DNA from: Chloroflexota bacterium
GTDB lineage: Bacteria > Chloroflexota > Anaerolineae > Anaerolineales > UBA11579
Direction: 5' to 3'
Length of the DNA: 64,000 bases
NCBI GenBank assembly: GCA_013112575.1
Contig: JABFGG010000004.1
Location: 62,001-126,000, forward strand
Shown here: positions 21,287 through 29,466 of the stretch, one piece after another
Layout of the letters: each line of letters begins with the position of its first letter
Numbering within the stretch: position 1 is the stretch's first letter
Notes under the pieces: model-generated
Told to the model about the DNA's origin: nothing
Seen by the model: the letters and a program-made list of their open reading frames with translations, nothing else
Databases searched by the model: none
Made by a program: the position numbers and the translations under genes

Positions 21287-23196
21287 TGCCCGAAATTAGA
21301 ATTGGTGATCGCCTGATCGGCGATGGACACCCTGCTTACATCATCGCCGAGATCGGCGTCAACCATAACGGCATTTTTGAATTAGCCATCGAGCTTATCG
21401 ACGCGGCAGCGCGTTCAGGGGTGGACGCCGTCAAATTCCAGAAACGTAGCCTCGATAAGATATATCCCAAGAAGTACCTGGACAATGCCAACGTGGGTGA
21501 GAAGAACCTCAACTACCTTCTACCCATCCTGCAACAGGTCGAGCTATCTGACAAGCAGTATTACAAACTGGCCGAATACAGCAAAGGCAAAAGCGTGACC
21601 TTCATGTGCTCGGCTTTTGATGCTGACAGTGCTGACTTCCTGGAAGACCTGGACATCCCCGCTTACAAGATCGCCTCTGCGGACATGATCAATTTGCCAT
21701 TGCTGGATCATGTCGCCAAAAAGGGCAAACCCATGATCCTGTCTACGGGCATGTCACGCATGGAAGAGGTGGAGATCACGGTCAATTTCCTGAAAGAGCG
21801 CAACGTCGAGTTCGCCTTGCTGCACTGCAACAGTGCCTACCCGGCAGCCTTCGAAGACATCAACCTGCGCTTCATGGACAAGTTGCGCAGCTTTGGCGTG
21901 CCAGTGGGTTACTCGGGACACGAGCGCGGCATTTCTGTATCCACGGTAGCCTCGGCCATGGGCGCCAGCATCATCGAACGCCACATCACTCTGGATCGCA
22001 CCATGGACGGCCCTGACCACGCCTCCAGCCTGGAGCCGCATGGCTTTGGCAAACTGGTGCGCGATATCCGCCAGATCTCTTCTGCGATGGGCACGGGCGA
22101 AGAAAAGTTCATGTCGCGTGGCGAGATACTCAACCGCGAAGTATTGGCCAAGAGTTTGGTGGCAGCTCGCGATGTAAAGACCGGTGAAACCATCACCCCC
22201 GATATGATCGCCGTGAAAGGGCCTGGTCAAGGCTTATCGCCGCAACGCTACGACGACCTGGTTGGACGTGAAGCGGTGCGCGATATTCCCGAAGATGAGA
22301 TGTTCCTGGACATCGATCTGGGTGAACAAGTGGCATTGGACGTGGAACACACATTGCCCATGGAATGGGGCTTCGTGGTGCGCTACAGCGATTACCAGCC
22401 CATGCTGCAATACCAGCCCAAAATCCTGGAATTCCATTTCACGGATAAAGACCTGGATGACGAATACGACGGGCAGGATCACGACATGGGCCTCGTGGTA
22501 CACGCGCCTGAATTCTGGGGCAACCATCTTGTGGACCTGTGCACCTTTGATGAACAGCAGCGCAAGGCATCTGTAGAACTCTTGCAGAAAGCCATAGACG
22601 TGACGCGCCATAATCTGGCCGCTCATTTTGTGGGCACGCCCAAAGTAGTGGTGCACCCGGGCGCAGCCAGCCTGGATAGCCCAATAGAGGACCGCAAAAG
22701 GCTATATGACAACCTGGATGAATCCATGCAGGCCCTGGACACAGATGGGGTGGAACTGCTGATCGAGAACCTGCCGCCGCACCCCTGGTACTTTGGCGGC
22801 CAGTGGCTGACCAATGCCATGATGGACGCCTACGAGATGCGCGAGTTCCTGGAGCCGCGCGGCCTGAAGATGTGCTACGACACCTCACACCACAAGCTGT
22901 ACTGTAACTGGGCGCACGTGGATTTTTACGAGCAGGTTGCTGTGTTACTGCCCTATATCTCACACCTGCATTTATCGGATGCAGCGGGGCTGGATGGTGA
23001 GGGTTTGCAGGTGGGTGAGGGCACGATTGATTGGGTGCATTTCTTTAAAGTGGTGCAGAGCTATCATGGCACGATGATCCCTGAAATATGGCGCGGACAC
23101 CAGCGCGGCGGTGAAGGTTTCCTAATCGCCCTCAACCGGCTCTCCGAAGCCTACTTCCAGGCTCAGGAAGAAATCCGCTCCCAGGCAGGGGATTAG
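21286..23196 (+). CDS. NeuB-type nonulosonate synthase fused to SAF and TIM-barrel isomerase-like domain
   Basis: A 636-residue protein, nearly twice the usual ~340. Residues 1-285 form a NeuB synthase barrel condensing PEP with an N-acyl-hexosamine: AEIGVNHNG, VKFQKR, KIASADM, LHCNSAYP, with probable metal ligands His212 (GYSGHE) and His233 (ERHITLD). Residues 290-350 form a SAF/antifreeze-like domain (KGPGQGLSP). Residues 355-636 are a xylose-isomerase-like/AP-endonuclease-2-type barrel whose metal set looks intact: His406, His457, Glu494 (LLIENLPP), Asp532 and His535 (CYDTSHH), His562 (HLHLSD) and Glu600 (PEIWRGH). The third domain may epimerise or isomerise a sugar precursor or product. 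That activity is inferred. Confidence 0.9.
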   Translation: MPEIRIGDRLIGDGHPAYIIAEIGVNHNGIFELAIELIDAAARSGVDAVKFQKRSLDKIYPKKYLDNANVGEKNLNYLLPILQQVELSDKQYYKLAEYSKGKSVTFMCSAFDADSADFLEDLDIPAYKIASADMINLPLLDHVAKKGKPMILSTGMSRMEEVEITVNFLKERNVEFALLHCNSAYPAAFEDINLRFMDKLRSFGVPVGYSGHERGISVSTVASAMGASIIERHITLDRTMDGPDHASSLEPHGFGKLVRDIRQISSAMGTGEEKFMSRGEILNREVLAKSLVAARDVKTGETITPDMIAVKGPGQGLSPQRYDDLVGREAVRDIPEDEMFLDIDLGEQVALDVEHTLPMEWGFVVRYSDYQPMLQYQPKILEFHFTDKDLDDEYDGQDHDMGLVVHAPEFWGNHLVDLCTFDEQQRKASVELLQKAIDVTRHNLAAHFVGTPKVVVHPGAASLDSPIEDRKRLYDNLDESMQALDTDGVELLIENLPPHPWYFGGQWLTNAMMDAYEMREFLEPRGLKMCYDTSHHKLYCNWAHVDFYEQVAVLLPYISHLHLSDAAGLDGEGLQVGEGTIDWVHFFKVVQSYHGTMIPEIWRGHQRGGEGFLIALNRLSEAYFQAQEEIRSQAGD

Positions 23197-23202
23197 ACTT
23201 CT

Positions 23203-23736
23203 GTGGCAGCACGACTAAAAAATAAAGAACTGGATGCAATCAACCGACAGTATATTCTAGTTGAAGGTAACGAAGAAGAACACTGGGAGGTTTATCACGA
23301 AGCCGCTGACTATTACAGAGCTCTTTCTCCGCACTTATCTGTGGAGGAAGTGATAGATGGTTTTTTAAATGGAACAATAATGTTGCAGCGTAACTTATCC
23401 GGCCATATGGTTAACGAACAGTTCTTTGATGAAGCTTATATTCCGGTAATGATCGATTCAATTACCAAAGATCGTTTATCAAACAATTCTCATTTTCTGC
23501 ACTTTTTGTCTAGGAAACTGCCAGTTGAAGAAATGCGCGATTTGATTTTAGTTTCATTAGAGAGCAAAATCTCGCAAGTGCGAAATGTCGCCCTCCAATT
23601 GGTTTCCCACCACAAAATTGCTGAGGCTGAAGACAAGGCCAGAGAGATGCTAAACGATCCCGAATTGTTTGTGAGAGATTCAGCCAAGAGAGCAGTTGAG
23701 AGCTTAGGAAAAACCAATAACTTTCACTCTGAATAA
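23203..23736 (+). CDS. Hypothetical protein with HEAT-like C-terminus
   Basis: A 177-residue, soluble, mostly helical protein with a GTG start 6 bases after the synthase stop. The last 70 residues (VRNVALQLVSHHKIAEAEDKA and LFVRDSAKRAVESLG) look like two HEAT-type helical repeats, in which RD.A..AL is typical. I do not recognise a family. The AT-rich codon use differs from its GC-rich neighbours, suggesting separate acquisition. Its tight position in the operon suggests an accessory role in glycan assembly, but nothing in the sequence proves it. Confidence 0.6.
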   Translation: MAARLKNKELDAINRQYILVEGNEEEHWEVYHEAADYYRALSPHLSVEEVIDGFLNGTIMLQRNLSGHMVNEQFFDEAYIPVMIDSITKDRLSNNSHFLHFLSRKLPVEEMRDLILVSLESKISQVRNVALQLVSHHKIAEAEDKAREMLNDPELFVRDSAKRAVESLGKTNNFHSE

Positions 23737-23743
23737 TTTATTG

Positions 23744-25321
23744 ATGCTAAAACTTTACTGGTACACAATGGTCAACCGCTGGCGCTTGTTCTGGCTGACG
23801 CGGGATGTGGCGCGGCAGGCGCAGGTGGATGGCGATCAAAAGCCCGTGATCTTCTTCAACGCCTCAGCGCGTATTCACGGTCTGAGCTTAAATGCTGCCT
23901 TTCAGTTGCTGGCAGCCTGGGGCCTGCGGCTTTCCGGTATTCCAGTGGTGCATTTTGTGTGTCAGGCAGGCATGAGCCGCTGTGTGCTGGGCACCAACCG
24001 CGATGACGCCAGCGAGTCACTGCCCTGCGCGCCCTGCGTGGCGCAATCGAAGCGGCTATACCGCGGGGCCGATGTGCGCTGGTTTAGTTTTGATGAGAGC
24101 ACAACCCTTGTACAATCGTTGTTGGGCCTGTCGCTGGATGAACTATGCAACTACGAACATGAGGGCGTGCCTTACGGGGAGATAGTGTTACCCTCGCTGC
24201 GCTGGATATTGCGGCGACATCATTTAGAAGACAACGAGGCCAACCGTTTCCTGTTGCGCCAATACATCCTTTCAGCATACCGTGTGGGGCAGGAGTTTGC
24301 AGTCCTACTGGATAAAGTGAAGCCCAGCACGGTAGTGGTGTTTAACGGCATCATGTACCCGGAGGCGATGGCTAAGCGGGTGGCTGAGGAGCGCGGCATA
24401 CACGTGATCACACATGAAGTTGCCTTCCAGCCATTTTCTACATTCTTCACTGATGGCGAGGCCACCGCCTACCCTATTGAGATCCCCGAAGAATTCGAGC
24501 TTTCCACAGAGCAAAATACTGCATTGGATGCTTACTTATCCAAACGATTCCAGGGCGATTTCACCATGGCAGGCATTCGCTTCTGGCCGGAAATGCGCGA
24601 GCTGGATGAGGGCCTAATAAAGAAAATCGAAGCACATAAGCACTTGGTGCCGGTATTTACCAACGTGATCTTCGACACCAGCCAGGTGCACGCCAATACC
24701 GTCTTCCCGCACATGTTCGCCTGGCTGGACCAGATATTGGAAACTATCAAAGGTCATCCGGAAACATTATTCGTGATCCGTGCCCACCCAGATGAAATGC
24801 GCCCCGGCACCCAAAAGGCAGCGCGGGAGCACGTGGCGGGCTGGGTAGAAAAGCATGGCGTTGTTGAACTACCGAATGTAGTCTTTATTGGCTCAGAGGA
24901 GTACATCAGCTCGTACGCCCTGATTCGGCGGGCCAAATTCGTGATGGTCTACAATTCGTCCATCGGCTTGGAAGCCACCCTGCTGGGCGCGCCGGTGTTG
25001 TGTGGCGGTAAGGCGCGTTTCACACAATATCCCGCGGTTTTCTTCCCGCAGAGTGAGAAGGCGTATAAACGCAAGGCTGAGGAATTCCTGGAAGCCAAAG
25101 AGATCGACGTGCCGGATGAGTTCATGCATAATGCGCGGCGCTTCCTCTATTACCAGAACTGGCGCACAGCATTGTCTTTTGAGGATTTCCTGCAAGCCCA
25201 CCCACGTAAAGGTTTCGTGCGTTTGAAGGCTTTTGATGTGCAGCAATTGCGAGCTAAAAATTCGAAAGCCGTACGAGTAATCCGTGATGGCATTGTCAAT
25301 GATGGTTCGTTTCTGGTATAA
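23744..25321 (+). CDS. KpsS/capsule-type surface carbohydrate biosynthesis protein
   Basis: A 525-residue protein started at ATG 23744. An in-frame TTG just before it is less likely. The C-terminal half (about 290-470) has features of GT-B-like capsule synthesis/Kdo-transferase-like proteins: FVIRAHPDE, VVFIGSEEYISSYALI, VYNSSIGLEATLLGAPVLCGG (the G-x-x-x-E-A...G-x-P nucleotide-sugar site). The N-terminal part has a short cysteine cluster, CVLGTNRDD...LPCAPCVAQS, that may bind metal. Placed between the nonulosonate synthase and the carrier-protein cassette, it probably acts as a glycosyltransferase, possibly with a CMP-sugar. Donor specificity is inferred from context. Confidence 0.65.
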   Translation: MLKLYWYTMVNRWRLFWLTRDVARQAQVDGDQKPVIFFNASARIHGLSLNAAFQLLAAWGLRLSGIPVVHFVCQAGMSRCVLGTNRDDASESLPCAPCVAQSKRLYRGADVRWFSFDESTTLVQSLLGLSLDELCNYEHEGVPYGEIVLPSLRWILRRHHLEDNEANRFLLRQYILSAYRVGQEFAVLLDKVKPSTVVVFNGIMYPEAMAKRVAEERGIHVITHEVAFQPFSTFFTDGEATAYPIEIPEEFELSTEQNTALDAYLSKRFQGDFTMAGIRFWPEMRELDEGLIKKIEAHKHLVPVFTNVIFDTSQVHANTVFPHMFAWLDQILETIKGHPETLFVIRAHPDEMRPGTQKAAREHVAGWVEKHGVVELPNVVFIGSEEYISSYALIRRAKFVMVYNSSIGLEATLLGAPVLCGGKARFTQYPAVFFPQSEKAYKRKAEEFLEAKEIDVPDEFMHNARRFLYYQNWRTALSFEDFLQAHPRKGFVRLKAFDVQQLRAKNSKAVRVIRDGIVNDGSFLV

Positions 25322-25351
25322 AACGAAGTCTATTTGAACGGAGCAAGTATA

Positions 25352-25597
25352 TTGGAAACTACAGATACACAAATAACTGATAAGGTCCGCGACGTACTTG
25401 CGGCTACATTTAATGTGGATGCCAGTGAAGTCAGTCCTGAATTGGAATTCGGCGATCTGCCCCAATGGGATTCGATGGGCCACATGGATGTGATGATGGC
25501 ACTGGAAGAGAGCTTTGGCTTCGAGATCAACGCTGAAACCATTAGCGACCTAACCAGTATCGCATTGATCGTTGAACACGTGAACAGAAAGAAATGA
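25352..25597 (+). CDS. Acyl carrier protein dedicated to the aminoacyl cassette
   Basis: An 81-residue carrier protein. TTG 25352 is chosen as start because GGAG lies 8 bases upstream (25340-25343); a further in-frame TTG at 25334 is less well placed. The phosphopantetheine attachment site is Ser41 in LPQWDSMGHMDVMMALEE (usual DSL, here DSM), followed by FGFEINAETISDLTSIALIVEHV, the typical helix 2-3 region. The gene overlaps the next (ATGA). Its immediate partner is an amino acid:[carrier protein] ligase, so it likely carries an amino acid as a thioester, not a fatty acid. It would need a phosphopantetheinyl transferase encoded elsewhere. Confidence 0.88.
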   Translation: METTDTQITDKVRDVLAATFNVDASEVSPELEFGDLPQWDSMGHMDVMMALEESFGFEINAETISDLTSIALIVEHVNRKK

Positions 25598-26784
25598 GCG
25601 AGCACACACTGGAAATCACACCGGAGATCACTATTCCCGAACACCTGACGGGGCAGGTGCAGGCGCGGCTAGCATACGTGGATGAATGGATCACAGGCGC
25701 GGAAGTGACAACAAGTGGCGACCAGATCGTTTTGCAGGTCAAAGCCGCCCCAGACGAGGCACGCAGCGACGAATTGAACGCCAAGGTGCAGAGCGTGGTC
25801 AACGAGATGGCGCGCGGCAGCTTCAAGCCCAAGGTTGAGATACTCGAAGACCATCTGGATAGACCTACCAGCTATAGCAAAGACCCGATGGATGAGTTAC
25901 TGGCGCGCGGCGAGGTTTCCGAAGAGGGCACCGGCATGTTCACCTTCGGGCCGTTGATGAGCCGCCTGATCGATTATCTGGAAGGGCGCTTCCTCGAATT
26001 AGCGGATTCCTTTGATGCCCAACCTTACCGCTTCCCCACCCTGATGTCGGCCAAATTCCTGGGGCGGGCGGATTACTTCCGGGCCTTCCCCCATTCCCTA
26101 ACCTTCGCCACACATCTGCGCGAAGATTTGGAGATCATCAGCGCCTTTTCCAAAGATGCCGCCTATGAGGAAGATGGCCTGAATGTATCGCCGGAAATCT
26201 TCTCCAAGATCCAGGCTTTGCTTTCCCCGGCAACCTGCTATCACCTGTATTTTTCACTGGCCGACAAACCGTTGCCCAATGGGGAACTGACAGCTACTGC
26301 CGTGGGCAACTGCTTCCGCTACGAGTCCACCAACCTGACTTCGCTGGAGCGCATGTGGAACTTCTCCATGCGTGAAGTGATCTTCGTGGGCAGCAAGGAT
26401 TTTGTGCTGGAGAACCGCGAACAGGGCCGCCAGCGCATGCAGAGCGTGTATGAGGAGTTGGGCCTGGCTTACATGGTGGAGAGCGCCAACGACCCCTTCT
26501 TCGTGGGCGAGTTCCGCAAGCAGGCCGCATTCCAGAATGCCTTCCAACTGAAGTTCGAGATACGCGCCTGCCTGCCTTTCAAGGACAGCACGCTGGCGGT
26601 GGGTTCGTATAACTACCACCAGGATTTCTTTGGGCGCCACATGAACATCACCCTGCCGGATAGTTCCCCGGCCCATACAGGCTGTGTAGCCTTTGGGCTG
26701 GAACGCTTTGCTTATGCCTTCCTGGCACAGCACGGCCTGGACCCGGCCAACTGGCCCGAGGCTGTACGCGAGGCGCTGTCTTGA
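25594..26784 (+). CDS. SerRS-like amino acid:[carrier protein] ligase
   Basis: A 396-residue class II aminoacyl-tRNA-synthetase-like catalytic core with no long coiled-coil tRNA-binding arm. Motif 2 is GNCFRYES (Arg242) and motif 3 is VAFGLERFAYAF (Arg371). Cys215 (ATCYHLY), Glu261 (MREVIF) and Cys364 (HTGCVAFG) are spaced 46 and 103 residues apart. This is nearly the spacing I recall for the zinc ligands Cys131, Glu176 and Cys279 of Bradyrhizobium Bll0957, an enzyme that charges carrier proteins with glycine or alanine. The N-terminal ~100 residues are an extra domain. The gene overlaps the carrier gene by ATGA and the GNAT gene by TTGA. Predicted to adenylate a small amino acid and load the carrier. 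Which amino acid is unknown. Confidence 0.88.
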   Translation: MSEHTLEITPEITIPEHLTGQVQARLAYVDEWITGAEVTTSGDQIVLQVKAAPDEARSDELNAKVQSVVNEMARGSFKPKVEILEDHLDRPTSYSKDPMDELLARGEVSEEGTGMFTFGPLMSRLIDYLEGRFLELADSFDAQPYRFPTLMSAKFLGRADYFRAFPHSLTFATHLREDLEIISAFSKDAAYEEDGLNVSPEIFSKIQALLSPATCYHLYFSLADKPLPNGELTATAVGNCFRYESTNLTSLERMWNFSMREVIFVGSKDFVLENREQGRQRMQSVYEELGLAYMVESANDPFFVGEFRKQAAFQNAFQLKFEIRACLPFKDSTLAVGSYNYHQDFFGRHMNITLPDSSPAHTGCVAFGLERFAYAFLAQHGLDPANWPEAVREALS

Positions 26785-27254
26785 GTGAATTGAATTTCAG
26801 GGAGGCCAGCGCAGAAGACCTACCCGCGGTGGCCAAACTGTGGGGAAAACTGGATGCATTCCATCGCCAACTGGGTTTGGCCTTCCCTGAAACCGAAGAA
26901 GCGGAGCAAGCATGGATCAATTCCATCGAGCGCACTTTAGGGCGTTTCAGTTTCGTGTGGCTGGCTGAACAAGACGAGACTCCCCAGGCATTTTTGATGG
27001 GTCGCTACAAACGCCTGCCAGAAACGCTGGGGGGGGTATTCGTGGGCGAGATCAGCGACCTGTACGTGGATGAGAGCCTGCGAGGAAAGCAGGTGGGGGC
27101 GCGGCTGGTAGAACTGGCGGTGAAGAAGTTCAAGGAACTGGATGTGCATTCAGTTGAAGTACAGATCCTGGCGGGCAATGAAGGTGCGCTGGAGTTCTGG
27201 CACAAACACGGTTTTGAAGATGAGCTGACCCAAGTGCGCATGGTTTTGGAATAG
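26781..27254 (+). CDS. GNAT-family N-acyltransferase
   Basis: A 157-residue GNAT protein with a TTG start overlapping the ligase stop. The acyl-donor motif A is GEISDLYVDESLRGKQVGARLVELAVK (R-G-x-x-G-x-G/A variant R-G-K-Q-V-G-A), and the C-terminal motif is NEGALEFWHKHGF. It may use aminoacyl-carrier protein in place of acetyl-CoA to acylate an amino sugar, since it is translationally coupled to the carrier-loading enzyme. That donor change is inference; ordinary acetyl-CoA use is the alternative. Confidence 0.85.
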   Translation: MSELNFREASAEDLPAVAKLWGKLDAFHRQLGLAFPETEEAEQAWINSIERTLGRFSFVWLAEQDETPQAFLMGRYKRLPETLGGVFVGEISDLYVDESLRGKQVGARLVELAVKKFKELDVHSVEVQILAGNEGALEFWHKHGFEDELTQVRMVLE

Positions 27255-27267
27255 AAACCCTTTCCCT

Positions 27268-28041
27268 ATGTCCATCCCCACAGTTACACAATCTCAAGTC
27301 GCTAATCTCCTGAAGGAACTTGGCATACAACCTGGTGACGGCTTATTAGTACATTCTGCACTGCAATTCCTGGGCAGGCCGGAGAATGGCCCGCAAACCT
27401 ATCTGGATGCGCTGTTTGAAGTATTAGGTACTGAGGGCACAATCGTTGTTCCTACCTTCAACTTCGGTTTTGCGCGCGGAGAGGATTATGACCCTGACAC
27501 CGCCCCGGCAGAGCATATGGGTGTCTTCTCCGAATACGTGCGCCAACAGACCGATGCAAAGCGCACTAGCCACCCAATGCAATCGTTGGCAGTAGTGGGC
27601 AAATATGCTGCCGAACTCGCCGGACTGAACACGCCCTCAGCCTTTGATGATGGCTCGGCTTTTGACCGCATGCTGCAACTGGATTTCAAACTGTTATTAC
27701 TGGGCGCGGATGTGCAGGCCGCCTCGATCGTGCATTACAGTGAGCAGCGCGCCAAGGTTCCTTACCGTTATTGGAAGGATTTCAAAGGCAAGATCAACAC
27801 GGATGGGGAGTGGCAAACTCAAAGCTACCGTATGTTCGTGCGCGACCTGGAGCTGGATCCACAATTACGCCTGAAGCCCATCGAAGAGACTTTAAAAGCC
27901 AAGGGGCAATGGCAGGTGCAAAAGCTCAACTTCGGTGAATTAGCCTTATGTAGGCTGGAAGATTTTGTAGCAACTACCGATGATTTATTGCATGATGACC
28001 CCTGGGCTTTGATCAGCAACAAAGAGGATATTAAAGTCTAG
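27268..28041 (+). CDS. AAC(3)-fold N-acyltransferase in glycan locus
   Basis: A 257-residue protein of the aminoglycoside 3-N-acetyltransferase fold, about the usual 260-270 length. Family residues: VHSALQFLG (His29-Ser30), VVPTFNF, RTSHPMQSLAVVG (His102, Ser106), DDGSAFDRML, LLLLGADVQAASIVHYSEQ. In polysaccharide and flagellin-glycan clusters such proteins are thought to acylate amino sugars, not to give antibiotic resistance. It sits 14 bases downstream of the GNAT gene and 6 bases before a DUF4910 gene. The same trio (AAC(3)-like, carrier protein, DUF2172/4910-like) occurs in the Campylobacter jejuni flagellar locus as I recall it. Confidence 0.82.
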   Translation: MSIPTVTQSQVANLLKELGIQPGDGLLVHSALQFLGRPENGPQTYLDALFEVLGTEGTIVVPTFNFGFARGEDYDPDTAPAEHMGVFSEYVRQQTDAKRTSHPMQSLAVVGKYAAELAGLNTPSAFDDGSAFDRMLQLDFKLLLLGADVQAASIVHYSEQRAKVPYRYWKDFKGKINTDGEWQTQSYRMFVRDLELDPQLRLKPIEETLKAKGQWQVQKLNFGELALCRLEDFVATTDDLLHDDPWALISNKEDIKV

Positions 28042-28046
28042 TCACT

Positions 28047-29366
28047 ATGTCTTCAATGATCGAACTCATCAATGAAATATGGCAACTGAAGCGCGAGATC
28101 GTTTCGGATGACTACGACCACGCTTTATATCGCCTGGCCGAAGAAGTGCCCATGACCATCCACGAATATCCTACGGGCACGTCGGTGTGGACCTGGACGG
28201 TACCGGAGAAGTGGACCTGCCACGAGGTCTATTTGGAAACGCTGGATGGGGAACGGCTAATTGATTACGTCGACCACCCCCTCCACGTAGTGTCTTATTC
28301 GCTGCCCTTTGAGGGAGAAATCAGCCGAGAGGAGTTGTTTGAACATCTGCATGTACATCCCCATTTGCCAGATGCCATCCCTTTTGTGTTCAAGTATTAC
28401 CAGCGCGATTGGGGCTTGTGCTGCACGCAGGAATTAAAAGACAGCCTGACCGACGAAAAATATCGTGTGGTCATCCGCACGTCTTTTGATGAGGGGACAC
28501 TGAAGGTTGGGGAGGTGGTTGTCCCTGGCCAGCGAGAAGAGTGTTTTGTGCTGGCCGCGCACCTGTGCCACCCGCACATGGTTAATGACGACCTCACGGG
28601 TGTGGTGGTGGGGTTGGATGTAGCTAAGGCTTTATTGGAAGGCCCCAAACCTAAATACACTTACCGCATCCTGTTCCTACCGGAGACAATCGGTTCTGTA
28701 TCCTACCTCAGCCACAATGAAGACCTGATCCCCAACATGGTGGGCGGGCTGTTCCTCGAGATGCTGGGCAACGACGCGCCACTGGCTTTGCAACAGTCCT
28801 TCCAGCCGAAGAGTCCCACAGACAAGGCTTTGGTGGCCTTTTTCAAGGATATTAACTCCGAGAATCATGTGGGACCGTATCGCAGCATCATTGACAACGA
28901 TGAGCGCCAGTTCAACTCTCCGGGAGTGCGCGTACCCATGCTTTCACTGTCACGGGTGGAGAATCCAGCCTCACCCGATTCGCGCTTTCAACCCTACCCG
29001 GAATATCACTCCAGTCATGACACACCCGAGATCGTGACCCAGGCGCGACTAGAAATCGCCCGCGATACAGTGTTGGCGATGATACGAGCAAATGACAGCA
29101 GGACGTATGTGGTCAACAAATTCAAGGGCGAGGTCTTTGCTTCGGGAGCGGGTATCTGGGTAGATTACCGCGTCAACCCGGAAGGGCACCGCCGTTTGTT
29201 CCAGATCATGGAGCGTTGTGATGGCCAAAGCACTGTGGCAGATATCGCCCTGGAACTGGATATCCCTTTTGAAGCAGTGGCAGAGATCGTGGCGCAGTTG
29301 GAAGAGAAAGACCTGGTCTACTTCAGTGATGTGCCAGTGGTGACAGATCCCCACAAGAGTACTTAG
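28047..29366 (+). CDS. DUF4910/DUF2172 aminopeptidase-like protein with winged-helix tail
   Basis: A 439-residue protein of normal family length. The core resembles an M28-type zinc peptidase with an inserted domain (about 65-130, DUF2172-like). Metal-binding candidates are His172 and His175 in AAHLCHPHM, the Asp pair in VNDDLTGV, Glu in LPETIGS, Glu in LEMLGND and His in YHSSHDTPE. Residues about 360-425 form a winged-helix-like tail (YRVNPEGHRRLF, STVADIALELDIPF, EIVAQLEEKDLVYF). The C. jejuni homologue Cj1295 has been linked to a glyceric-acid-type modification of pseudaminic acid. Here it may trim or transfer an aminoacyl group made by the genes upstream. The mechanism is unproven. Confidence 0.82.
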   Translation: MSSMIELINEIWQLKREIVSDDYDHALYRLAEEVPMTIHEYPTGTSVWTWTVPEKWTCHEVYLETLDGERLIDYVDHPLHVVSYSLPFEGEISREELFEHLHVHPHLPDAIPFVFKYYQRDWGLCCTQELKDSLTDEKYRVVIRTSFDEGTLKVGEVVVPGQREECFVLAAHLCHPHMVNDDLTGVVVGLDVAKALLEGPKPKYTYRILFLPETIGSVSYLSHNEDLIPNMVGGLFLEMLGNDAPLALQQSFQPKSPTDKALVAFFKDINSENHVGPYRSIIDNDERQFNSPGVRVPMLSLSRVENPASPDSRFQPYPEYHSSHDTPEIVTQARLEIARDTVLAMIRANDSRTYVVNKFKGEVFASGAGIWVDYRVNPEGHRRLFQIMERCDGQSTVADIALELDIPFEAVAEIVAQLEEKDLVYFSDVPVVTDPHKST

Positions 29367-29373
29367 CGAACTC

Positions 29374-29412
29374 TGCGTTCTTTGCGTAAGAGAAATTTAT
29401 CACGCTAAGTTC
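29374..29412. repeat. Dispersed intergenic repeat, family B
   Basis: CTCTGCGTTCTTTGCGTAAGAG followed by TCACGCTAAGTTCGA. It belongs to the widespread 'CTCTGTGTTCTTTGTG...' type of intergenic repeat, with relatives at 31308-31340 and 38203-38278. The TCACGCTAAG tail recurs near 34841. Confidence 0.45.
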
Positions 29413-29466
29413 GATCATTAATTTAATATCGTCAATCGACCATACATCTGTGGTTAAATTCTAACT

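Noticed and set aside
22439..22963. 174-residue Arg/Pro-rich reading frame opposite the synthase fusion
   Set aside because: It has no recognisable motif, and the composition is typical of a GC-rich antisense shadow.
25594..26784. Second seryl-tRNA synthetase
   Set aside because: There is no long coiled-coil tRNA-binding arm, it is coupled to a carrier protein, and its metal-ligand spacing matches amino acid:[carrier protein] ligases.
27268..28041. Aminoglycoside resistance gene
   Set aside because: The AAC(3) fold is clear, but the gene is embedded in and nearly touching glycan-modification genes. Such homologues are common sugar N-acyltransferases.
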